Below, in pieces: positions 1 through 5,268 of a DNA stretch of 5,490 nucleotides (within the stretch, counting starts at the first letter, position 1; every line of letters begins with the position of its first letter). This DNA is from Ardenticatenales bacterium. Lineage in GTDB: Bacteria; Chloroflexota; Anaerolineae; Ardenticatenales; Ardenticatenaceae. The stretch is taken from the NCBI GenBank assembly GCA_013812995.1, contig JACCSL010000501.1, positions 1-5,490 on the forward strand, read 5' to 3'. The notes beneath the pieces are model-generated. The model was not told the DNA's origin, searched no databases, and was given only the letters and a program-made list of their open reading frames with translations. Made by a program: the position numbers and the translations under genes.

Positions 1-760
1 GGCCAACGTCCGGCAGCTCGATCAGCGAGGCAAACTCATCCTCGCGCGGGGCACCGGCTGGGACCAGCGCGCCGGTTGGGCTGGCGGCGGAACTCGCTTC
101 GCCCGGTTGGAAGCGGAAGGTGGCGCGGTTCACGACCAGGGGACTCTGGAGCAAATCGTCCGGGTAGGCCCGCAACTGCTGCGTCAGGTCTTCGCTTGGA
201 ACAGACGCGTCCAGCAGCGACACGCCACTCGCCGGGCGCACCACGATTTCCTGCCAGCCCAGACGGTCTTGGTAATTCTCATCTCGATACTCCACCTGCC
301 CCTCGGCCTGCGCGGCGGGCAGCGTCGCTACCAGTCGCAACGTCAGCCGCAAGGTCTGCAACCCCCCCTGGCCTTCCTCGAAGGCCAGAGTCTGCTCGCT
401 GAGGGTCAGGGGCACGGCGGTCCCGTTGACCGTGAGATGGAGATTGTTCTGTAGGATGGCGAGTTGCCGAGTAAGATAGCGCTCCTGCTCCTCCGCGCTG
501 ACCTGCTCATCCCCATTGGTATCCATCTGGCCGCGCTCCTGGAACGCCGGAATCTCGGCGATGTCAAGAATGTAGAGCAAGTCGATTTGCTCTACACCTA
601 CCTCCAGCAGGCTGTAGCGGTTGACAGAGAAATTGCCAAGCGGATGAGCAAGCAGGGATGCAGGCGTAGCGACAAACAGCAGGAGAAGAAGCGGCAGCAA
701 GAAGAGTCGCCGCATAGGCAGAGATGATAGATAGAAACGTCCAGATATCTGGCGCGGCAT
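1..760 (-). CDS. NicO-type nickel/cobalt transporter, N-terminal part (3' end beyond window)
   Basis: The reading frame is open from an ATG at 760 to the left edge (253 codons, no stop), so only the N-terminal, probably extracytoplasmic, portion is visible. Residues 16-38 form a signal peptide or anchor (Met-Arg-Arg, then a Leu-rich run), with a likely cleavage after Leu-Leu-Ala38. The mature part begins HPLGNFSVNRYS (39-50), followed by YILDIAEIPAFQE (63-75) and, at 158-173, YRDENYQDRLGWQEIV. From memory these motifs typify the periplasmic head of NicO-family Ni/Co exporters, whose membrane helices and His-rich loop would lie past the edge. Residues 80-91 read like an EF-hand loop (D80, N82, D84, V87, S88, E91) with Glu instead of the usual Gly at loop position 6. 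The ATG at 760 was chosen because an AGGAG lies 10 nt upstream and a frame stop lies just before it; the in-frame ATG at 715 has no Shine-Dalgarno sequence. Transport function is inferred from the N-terminal motifs alone. Confidence 0.65.
   Translation of the reverse strand, partial: MPRQISGRFYLSSLPMRRLFLLPLLLLLFVATPASLLAHPLGNFSVNRYSLLEVGVEQIDLLYILDIAEIPAFQERGQMDTNGDEQVSAEEQERYLTRQLAILQNNLHLTVNGTAVPLTLSEQTLAFEEGQGGLQTLRLTLRLVATLPAAQAEGQVEYRDENYQDRLGWQEIVVRPASGVSLLDASVPSEDLTQQLRAYPDDLLQSPLVVNRATFRFQPGEASSAASPTGALVPAGAPREDEFASLIELPDVG
571..596. repeat. 26-bp near-perfect palindrome inside the NicO coding region
   Basis: The arms TGTAGAGCAA (571-580) and TTGCTCTACA (587-596) are exact reverse complements. 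The 6-nt centre GTCGAT contains TCGA on the same axis, so 12 of 13 base pairs are complementary. It lies in codons for Glu-Gln-Ile-Asp-Leu-Leu-Tyr (about residues 55-63) of the NicO-type gene. In RNA it would form a 10-bp stem with a 6-nt loop. No T-run follows, so it is not an intrinsic terminator. It could be a protein-binding site, an mRNA structure, or chance. Confidence 0.6.
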
Positions 761-770
761 AGGTCAAACG

Positions 771-775
771 CTCCT
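771..775 (-). promoter_or_regulatory. Shine-Dalgarno site deciding the NicO gene start
   Basis: The minus strand reads AGGAG, with 10 nt before the ATG at 760. The spacing is slightly long, but the downstream in-frame ATG at 715 is preceded only by a pyrimidine-rich stretch without any purine-rich site. This favours the longer form with a 15-residue N-terminal extension before Met-Arg-Arg. Confidence 0.5.
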
Positions 776-938
776 CATGAGCAGCCAGCCCAACAGCAAT
801 GAGTCCCGATCCTATGAAGGAGGACTTGGGCCGTGCGATACTACCTTGACGCAGGTGGGCGGACTTTGGATTTAAGAAAAGTAGAATACTGGCGAATGTA
901 GAAGCAGAGGAGAGCGTTATCGGAGGGGAGAGGAAGGG

Positions 939-1961
939 TCACTGCTGACCTGAAGAACTCTGTGCGGGAACAGAGTGAGGGCGTGTCACCCAGAGGGACA
1001 TGGGCTGGCTTCGCGCCTTGATGTGGGCCGCGCGCCGCGCGGCAAACGTGGGATCGAGCGTGGAGAGTGCAAAGCGGCTGCCGCCCTGGAGCACGGGGGG
1101 GTCGATCGTGCGAACCTTCGTGCGCGTGACGAAATCGGGCTTTTCATGGTTGGGGATGATAATGGTATCGGCCTGGACATAGGAGAGTAGCTTGCGAATC
1201 TTTGGCTCCGGGATGTGATGGAGCTGCTTCCACAGGGCGCGGTCCGTCTGATACCAATCTTCCTCCCGCAGGTAACCTTCCTCCACGGCGCGCCGCATGG
1301 TATGGGCCAGCACCCAGTACAGCGCGACCTCGCGTGGCGAGGACCACATCGTTTCATCCATGCGAATATATCGCTCGGCCATCCATCGCGCGGCCTCCAG
1401 ATCCTCCACCACGATTATTCCCTCGTGCGTCGTGAGGTGCGCCAGCAGCCAGGCGATCTCCTCCTGTGTGCCGAGCCCGGCGGGAAACAAGGTGCGCAGA
1501 AAATAGTCCACCCGGTCCGCACAGAGCAGCGGGGCAGGCTGCTCCAGCAGGAGGAACTCCCCACTCTCCGCGGCGAGTTCCTCCCAGGAAAAGCCATGCG
1601 CCTCCAGAATTGCAGGAATATCAGAGCGGCGCACCACCTCCGGCCACATTTTTTCGTGGTAGCTGATCTCGTGATCGCTGTAGACGAAGTCCGCCACATG
1701 GGAGAAGGCGGTATGGGAGATGTCATGGAGCAGGCCCGCAAGTTGCTCTTTGAGAGAGGCACCGAGGCGGCGCAGCAGCAGCATCACCCCTGCCGAGTGC
1801 TCATAGCGCGAGAAGTCAGGCGAGATACCAAGCAGGCCGCTGACCCCCGCCTGGGAGACATGGCACAGCCGCTGCATGGCCGCGGTTGCCAGCACCGCCT
1901 CCAGCACTGGCTCGTCAATGGACTGAGGGCCATAAATCACATCATGGATGGATCGCATCAT
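939..1961 (-). CDS. HD-superfamily phosphohydrolase (dGTPase/SAMHD1-like)
   Basis: This 340-residue protein has the HD metal-binding signature of the COG1078-type phosphohydrolases. His55 sits in RYEHSAGVM, His79-Asp80 in LLHDISHTAFSH, and Asp149 in CADRVDYFLRT. These are the expected H...HD...D ligands, and the DR-DY-LR motif is typical of this branch, which includes dNTP triphosphohydrolases and SAMHD1 relatives. The likely reaction is hydrolysis of a nucleotide or other phosphoester in the cytoplasm; the substrate cannot be told from sequence. The usual HDIGH is HDISH here. The second half (about 180-340) has no motif I recognise, and the last 20 residues are Ser/Gln/Pro-rich and probably disordered. 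The start at 1961 (or the adjacent ATG at 1958) follows a GGGAAG at 4 or 7 nt. A longer frame to 2066 exists but would run through the divergent promoter region and adds an unconserved, Arg-rich leader. It is transcribed divergently from the FHA genes. Confidence 0.85.
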   Translation of the reverse strand: MMRSIHDVIYGPQSIDEPVLEAVLATAAMQRLCHVSQAGVSGLLGISPDFSRYEHSAGVMLLLRRLGASLKEQLAGLLHDISHTAFSHVADFVYSDHEISYHEKMWPEVVRRSDIPAILEAHGFSWEELAAESGEFLLLEQPAPLLCADRVDYFLRTLFPAGLGTQEEIAWLLAHLTTHEGIIVVEDLEAARWMAERYIRMDETMWSSPREVALYWVLAHTMRRAVEEGYLREEDWYQTDRALWKQLHHIPEPKIRKLLSYVQADTIIIPNHEKPDFVTRTKVRTIDPPVLQGGSRFALSTLDPTFAARRAAHIKARSQPMSLWVTRPHSVPAQSSSGQQ

Positions 1962-2027
1962 TTCACTTCCCACTATAATCAATGAACCTGCAAACGACAT
2001 AGAGCAGGGAGTGCGCCATTGCCTCCG

Positions 2028-2056
2028 TTGACGCTCACCCCGCCCAACCGTATAAT
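2028..2056 (+). promoter_or_regulatory. Sigma70-type promoter of the FHA gene pair
   Basis: A -35 box TTGACG (2028-2033, 5 of 6 consensus) and a perfect -10 box TATAAT (2051-2056) are separated by exactly 17 bp. Transcription would start near 2062-2065, giving a leader of under 20 nt. That leader still contains the AAGGAG Shine-Dalgarno site (2069-2074), 6 nt before the ATG at 2081. It is the strongest promoter match seen in the window, and it suggests steady housekeeping-factor transcription. Confidence 0.8.
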
Positions 2057-2080
2057 GGCCCGGCACCCAAGGAGCTGGAT

Positions 2081-2827
2081 ATGGCTAATCCCTTTGCTAT
2101 TCTGGAAAAACAATTCGAGCGCTTCATCGAGCGCCCCCTCATGCGCCTCTTCGGGGGTCGCCTGGAACCCGCCGACATTGCCAAGCACCTCAGCCGGGCA
2201 ATGGAAGACGAGCGGCAGGTGTTCTCGGGCAAGCTGCTCGGCCCGAATCTCTACGAGGTAAAACTCTCCACGGAGGATGCAGAAACCTTCAAGAGCTACG
2301 AGGCCACCCTGCGGCAGGATCTCTCCGACTACCTCGTTGATCTGGCGCAGCGGCGCGGCATCACGTTGATAGGCCGCCCGGAAATCCGACTCACCCCCAC
2401 ACCTGGCATGGGGCGCGGCGATATCCAGGTTCAGGCGCAGCTGGTCGATGCGAGCAGCGATGGACACACGCGGCAGTTCACGCAGCCTTTCAAGGCGGTG
2501 GACACCGATATGCCGAAGGAGATTACGGCATCGGCCTGGCTGGAATTGCCGGATCGCACCATCGCTCTCAACCAACCGTTCATGACGATGGGCCGCAGCA
2601 TTGACAACGATATCATCCTGGAGGGGGACGATGTGAGCCGCAACCATGCACAGATCAAGCTCAAGGGTGGCCACTACGTCGTCACGGACCTGAACAGCGC
2701 CAACGGCACCCGCGTCAACGGGCAGAAGATCACCGAGTGTGTGCTTCAGAACGGGGACGAGCTTTGCCTGGCCGCGATCTGCATGACCTTCAAGGCGTCC
2801 AATGATAGCCGGGGGGGCCGACGATGA
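2081..2827 (+). CDS. FhaA-like protein: DUF3662 domain plus C-terminal FHA domain
   Basis: The protein has 248 residues. Residues about 1-125 match the FhaA N-terminal domain (DUF3662), with the characteristic opening around FERFIERP and the LEPADIAKHLSRAM stretch (28-41). A short linker leads to an FHA domain at about 152-238 with the conserved phosphothreonine-binding residues: GRS (171-173), SRNHA (186-190) and NGTRVNG (208-214). FHA domains bind phosphothreonine peptides, so this is a cytoplasmic adaptor reading Ser/Thr kinase output. In mycobacteria FhaA acts with PknB and MviN in peptidoglycan synthesis control; whether that applies here is unknown. There is no membrane segment. The AAGGAG site 6 nt before the ATG supports the start. 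The TGA stop overlaps the ATG of the next gene (ATGA), so the two FHA genes are almost certainly cotranscribed and translationally coupled. Confidence 0.92.
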   Translation: MANPFAILEKQFERFIERPLMRLFGGRLEPADIAKHLSRAMEDERQVFSGKLLGPNLYEVKLSTEDAETFKSYEATLRQDLSDYLVDLAQRRGITLIGRPEIRLTPTPGMGRGDIQVQAQLVDASSDGHTRQFTQPFKAVDTDMPKEITASAWLELPDRTIALNQPFMTMGRSIDNDIILEGDDVSRNHAQIKLKGGHYVVTDLNSANGTRVNGQKITECVLQNGDELCLAAICMTFKASNDSRGGRR

Positions 2828-3264
2828 CGATGATGCTTTTTGGCCTGCGAATCGCCTTCATGTTGTTGCTCTATGGCTTCCTGGGGCTGCTGGCGTGGTT
2901 GGTATGGCGAGAATTGCAGCAGGGGAGCCGTGCCCCGCAGAATGTGCGGACTGCCCCGCGTGGGGAGCGGCTGACGGTGGTGGCCGCCGGGGACAGCGGC
3001 TATGCCGAGGGGCGACAATTTCCCCTGCAATCCATCACCACGATGGGCCGCGAGTTGAGCAGTGACATCATCATCGCTGACAGCTATGCCTCCTCGAAGC
3101 ATGCCCGCATCGAGCGTCACAGCGATGGGCGCTTCTGGCTGGTGGATGTGGGGAGCAGCAATGGAACCCTGCTCAACGGTCAGCAGGTGCGCGCCAACGA
3201 TCCCATTCCCCTGGATCCGGGCGATGTGATTTCCATCGGTAAGGTGCAGTTGAAGATGACCTGA
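2824..3264 (+). CDS. FhaB-like membrane-anchored FHA-domain protein
   Basis: This 146-residue protein has a single hydrophobic segment at about 6-28 (Leu/Ala/Trp-rich), a Pro/Arg-containing linker, and an FHA domain at about 48-145. The FHA signature is intact: GRELSSDIII (75-84), SSKHARI (90-96), VDVGSSNGTLLNG (107-119) and a closing DVISIG. The arrangement (helix, linker, FHA) resembles actinobacterial FhaB/FipA. It probably places a phosphothreonine-binding module on the cytoplasmic face of the membrane, next to its soluble partner encoded upstream. The start ATG at 2824 overlaps the upstream stop by the ATGA arrangement and has a G-run about 5 nt before it; ATGs at 2830 and 2833 are also possible and would shorten the protein by two or three residues. 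The stop lies 6 bp from the stop of the convergent cyclase gene. No kinase or PP2C-type phosphatase follows, unlike the actinobacterial fhaA-fhaB-pstP cluster. Confidence 0.88.
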   Translation: MTMMLFGLRIAFMLLLYGFLGLLAWLVWRELQQGSRAPQNVRTAPRGERLTVVAAGDSGYAEGRQFPLQSITTMGRELSSDIIIADSYASSKHARIERHSDGRFWLVDVGSSNGTLLNGQQVRANDPIPLDPGDVISIGKVQLKMT

Positions 3265-3270
3265 CGCCCC

Positions 3271-4449
3271 TCAACTGCCATGAGGTGTATGACGCGCCAG
3301 CTTGCTCCATAGTTTGTGCGACGGGGCGTTGCCGCTCGGGCGCAGCTTCAGCACCTCGTACGCCTGAAGTGGATGGCGGATACCCTGGAGCACCAGCGGC
3401 TCCAGGGCGCGCACCTCGATATGCTCCCGCACCGCTTGATAGCTATTCTCGCAGATGAGAATCTGGTCCCGTACCGCGATCTCTTCCAGCCGCTTGGCGG
3501 CGTTCGGTGTGCTGCCGATGACGGTGTAATCCATCACCTGCTCGCTTCCGACATTCCCCACCACTGCCTCACCCGACGCAATACCGATGCCGATCCCCAT
3601 CTCGGCCAGCTCAGGCATCTGCTCCCGAAGCTGGCGGAATCGCTCCTGCATGGCGACCGCGGTCCGAAGCGCGCGCAGCGCATCATCCTCCAGCGGGACG
3701 GGCGCGCCATAGAAGGCCATCAGCCCATCCCCAAGATACTTGTCGAAGGTGCCGTGCATCTCGAAGATAATAGGTACCAGGGCATCCCAGATGCGATTCA
3801 GCAGGGTCAGCACCTGATAGGCACTCAGGCGCTCGCTGAAACTCGTAAAGTGGCGAATATCGGCGAAAAGTACCGATACCGGATAGCTCGCACCGCCCAG
3901 CTTGAGGCTGTTCGTCGCGCTGGCGAGCACCACCTCCGCGATCTCGGGGGAGACATATCGTTTGAGGGCGCGATGCAGGAGTGCGTTGCTTTTCTCTAAC
4001 TCGTACTGCTTTCGCTCCAGCTCGTAGTTTTTATGCTCTAGCTCGTTGTGCAGCTGCTTGAGCCGTAAGAGTGCCCGCACACGCGCGACCAACTCGGCCC
4101 GGTTACAGGGTTTGGAGAGAAAGTCATCCGCGCCCACCTCTAAGCCCCGAACCTTGTCCGCTACATCGTTGAGTGCGGTGAGCATCAGCACGGGGGTCCA
4201 GGGCATATCTTCCTTGGCGCGGAGCAGGGGAACCACCTCAAACCCATTGAGGCCCGGCATCATCACGTCCAGAACGACCACATCGGGCCGGGTCAACCCA
4301 TAGCGAGAGAGTCCCTCCTCGCCACTGGACGCTTCCACCACCTCATAGCCTGCCTGCTCCAGCATTCGACGCAGCATGAGTCTCATTCCCTGATCGTCGT
4401 CAACGACAAGAATGATGGGGGGAGCCTGCTCCGGGACAGCTGTGCTCAT
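3271..4449 (-). CDS. Response regulator fused to class III adenylate/guanylate cyclase
   Basis: The protein has 392 residues. An N-terminal receiver domain (about 12-128) carries the acidic pocket Asp17-Asp19, the phosphoacceptor Asp61 in VLDVMMPGLNG, Thr91 and Lys113 in SKP. Residues about 131-162 form a charged coiled coil (NYELERKQYELEKS), as in signalling helices that pass a receiver state to an output. The class III cyclase domain (about 185-368) has metal ligands Asp197 (FADIRHFT) and Asp241 (KYLGDGLMAFYG), adenine-contact Lys237, and transition-state residues Asn316 and Arg320. The second purine-selecting position is Thr309 (DYTVIG), as I recall for cyanobacterial CyaB1-type adenylate cyclases, so cAMP is the likelier product. 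The usual GDTVN reads GSTPN (312-316). The protein is cytoplasmic, a dimer is expected, and the partner kinase is not in the window. A GGAAGG 6 nt before the ATG supports the start. The gene is convergent with the FHA genes. Confidence 0.93.
   Translation of the reverse strand: MSTAVPEQAPPIILVVDDDQGMRLMLRRMLEQAGYEVVEASSGEEGLSRYGLTRPDVVVLDVMMPGLNGFEVVPLLRAKEDMPWTPVLMLTALNDVADKVRGLEVGADDFLSKPCNRAELVARVRALLRLKQLHNELEHKNYELERKQYELEKSNALLHRALKRYVSPEIAEVVLASATNSLKLGGASYPVSVLFADIRHFTSFSERLSAYQVLTLLNRIWDALVPIIFEMHGTFDKYLGDGLMAFYGAPVPLEDDALRALRTAVAMQERFRQLREQMPELAEMGIGIGIASGEAVVGNVGSEQVMDYTVIGSTPNAAKRLEEIAVRDQILICENSYQAVREHIEVRALEPLVLQGIRHPLQAYEVLKLRPSGNAPSHKLWSKLARHTPHGS
3383..3407. repeat. Perfect 9-bp inverted repeat near the 3' end of the cyclase gene
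   Basis: CCCTGGAGC (3383-3391) and GCTCCAGGG (3399-3407) are exact reverse complements around a 7-nt loop. They lie in the codons for Leu-Glu-Pro-Leu-Val-Leu-Gln-Gly of the cyclase. The stem is GC-only except one A-T pair, so it would be stable in RNA. No U-run follows on either strand, so it does not qualify as a standard terminator. Codon bias at Leu/Glu/Gln could produce it by chance. Confidence 0.4.
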
Positions 4450-4491
4450 GGGACGCCTTCCAAAAGAAACAGTGAGAACTTAATAGGTCAG

Positions 4492-4520
4492 ATTGTACCT
4501 GCCTTGCTTCCTCTTGTCAT
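4492..4520 (-). promoter_or_regulatory. Candidate sigma70-type promoter of the receiver-cyclase gene
   Basis: On the minus strand, ATGACA (4520-4515, 5 of 6 match to TTGACA) and TACAAT (4497-4492, 5 of 6 match to TATAAT) are separated by 17 bp. The expected transcript start near 4486 gives a leader of about 37 nt before the ATG at 4449. The -35 box begins right after the hisI stop codon, so the cyclase gene can be transcribed apart from the histidine genes even though all lie on the same strand. Confidence 0.6.
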
Positions 4521-4841
4521 CTACTCTTCAATTTTGTGGGTGAAGCAACTGCGCGTGCCCGTGTGGCAGGCGGGGCCTGCGGGCCATACCCGGAGTAGCA
4601 AGGTATCCCCGTCACAATCGTAGTGGATGCTCTCGACGCGCATCACGTTGCCGCTCGTCGCGCCCTTGTGCCACAGTTCCCGGCGCGAGCGGCTCCAGAA
4701 GACTGCCTCGCCCCGCGCCCGTGTCTGCGCCAGTGCCTCCCGGTTCATCCAGGCCATCATGAGCACCGTTCCATCCGCCACATCCTGCACGATGGCGGGT
4801 AGAAGCCCCTGCTCGTTCCATGCCAGCGGTAGCGGTGCCAC
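4521..4841 (-). CDS. hisI: Phosphoribosyl-AMP cyclohydrolase
   Basis: This 106-residue enzyme opens the purine ring of phosphoribosyl-AMP in the third step of histidine biosynthesis. The signature motifs are all present: PAIVQD (15-20), VLMMAWMN (26-33), the [16 protein letters not shown] block (50-65), DCDGDTLLL (75-83) with the acidic metal ligands Asp75, Asp77 and Asp79, and [12 protein letters not shown] (89-100). Cys76, Cys92 and Cys99 are the expected zinc ligands. The length is normal for a monofunctional HisI; there is no fused HisE domain. The start is a GTG at 4841 immediately after the TAA of the upstream ATL gene, so translation is probably coupled; a GGAGGGA within the end of that gene (4857-4851) lies 9 nt upstream. 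A later start would remove conserved residues. Confidence 0.95.
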   Translation of the reverse strand: MAPLPLAWNEQGLLPAIVQDVADGTVLMMAWMNREALAQTRARGEAVFWSRSRRELWHKGATSGNVMRVESIHYDCDGDTLLLRVWPAGPACHTGTRSCFTHKIEE

Positions 4842-5198
4842 TTAAAAATGTCCCTCCGGTCCATCCCAGCCATAGCGTGCCAGGTCGATGCACTCGTCCG
4901 GGCCAAACTCGATTCCCTCGTCCTCCAGCAGGGCGCGCTGCCGGGTCGCGCCATGGTGGCTGTTGGAATTGGAGATGCGCCCACGCACATTCACGACGCG
5001 CCACCATGGCACCACCTTGCCCTCCTCCTCGCTGAGCGCTGCCAGCGCGTAGCCCACCGCGCGTGCGCCTCGCACCGTCCCGGAGAGGAGCAGCGAGATT
5101 TGCCCGTAGGTCGTTACCTCACCCGCCGGGATACATTTCACCATCTCGATGGCCTGCTTGAAAAAGGGAATGGTTTCCGGTTTTTCTTCCTGCATCAT
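4842..5198 (-). CDS. Alkyltransferase-like (ATL) protein, MGMT family without the active cysteine
   Basis: This 118-residue protein consists of the DNA-binding domain of O6-alkylguanine-DNA alkyltransferases (about 10-105). It has the family landmarks IPAGEVTTYGQIS (23-35) with DNA-contact Tyr31, the helix-turn-helix recognition segment ARAVGYALAAL (45-55) with Arg46 as the probable base-flipping arginine finger, and WRVVNVRGRIS (66-76). The transferase motif PCHRV reads PWWRV (64-68), so the acceptor Cys is Trp65 and the following His is Trp66. Without the cysteine it cannot remove alkyl groups by the usual mechanism. Characterised ATLs bind O6-alkylguanine and hand it to nucleotide excision repair, which is the likely role here. 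The alternative start at 5195 differs by one Met. It lies between hisF and hisI on the same strand, 70 bp after hisF, with its own possible promoter. Confidence 0.88.
   Translation of the reverse strand: MMQEEKPETIPFFKQAIEMVKCIPAGEVTTYGQISLLLSGTVRGARAVGYALAALSEEEGKVVPWWRVVNVRGRISNSNSHHGATRQRALLEDEGIEFGPDECIDLARYGWDGPEGHF
4851..4857 (-). promoter_or_regulatory. Shine-Dalgarno site for hisI inside the ATL gene end
   Basis: The minus strand reads GGAGGGA, 9 nt before the GTG start of hisI. It lies in the last codons of the upstream ATL gene (Glu-Gly-His). It supports the GTG start at 4841 and suggests hisI translation relies on this internal site together with ribosomes finishing the ATL gene. 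Confidence 0.5.
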
Positions 5199-5231
5199 AG
5201 CGTACCTGAGATTCTAATTGGCTTCTGGTCA

Positions 5232-5259
5232 ATTATAGGGAAGTTAAGAACAGATACAA
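5232..5259 (-). promoter_or_regulatory. Candidate promoter upstream of the ATL-hisI pair
   Basis: The minus strand has a perfect TATAAT (5237-5232) with a weak -35 TTGTAT (5259-5254) at 16 bp. A transcript would start near 5225, about 27 nt before the ATL start. Because the -35 match is poor (3 of 6), this may need an activator or be secondary to read-through from hisF. The 6-bp inverted repeat TAATTG-N9-CAATTA (5215-5235) overlaps the -10 box and start site and could be an operator. Confidence 0.4.
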
Positions 5260-5268
5260 CCTGACGCC

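Noticed and set aside
107..727. Plus-strand open frames across the left end
   Set aside because: The minus strand carries an uninterrupted frame with a signal peptide and HPLGNF/AEIP/RLGW motifs through the whole stretch, so the plus-strand frames are shadows.
846..876. TTGACG on the plus strand in the 761-938 spacer as a promoter
   Set aside because: No good -10 box lies at 16-18 bp (only TTTAAG at 19 bp), and there is no plus-strand gene downstream for it to serve.
761..938. Terminator for the HD gene or a small gene in the spacer
   Set aside because: No GC-rich hairpin followed by a T-run and no short frame with a ribosome binding site could be found.
1974..1979. TATAAT on the plus strand before the FHA promoter
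   Set aside because: No acceptable -35 box lies 16-18 bp upstream, and a much better promoter is at 2028-2056.
1215..1985. Long plus-strand open frame of 256 codons opposite the HD gene
   Set aside because: It is antisense to a protein with clear HD motifs, has His/Arg/Gln-heavy composition and no domain match; it is a by-product of GC-rich codon use.
1962..2066. N-terminal extension of the HD protein by 35 residues
   Set aside because: The extension covers the divergent FHA promoter, is Arg-rich without family similarity, and a start with a purine-rich site exists at 1961/1958.
1979..2674. Minus-strand open frame of 231 codons opposite the FhaA-like gene
   Set aside because: It lies antisense to an unmistakable DUF3662-FHA protein, crosses its promoter, and shows no recognisable domain.
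3316..3999. Plus-strand open frame of 227 codons opposite the cyclase domain
   Set aside because: It is antisense to conserved cyclase motifs, and its residues show no family signature.
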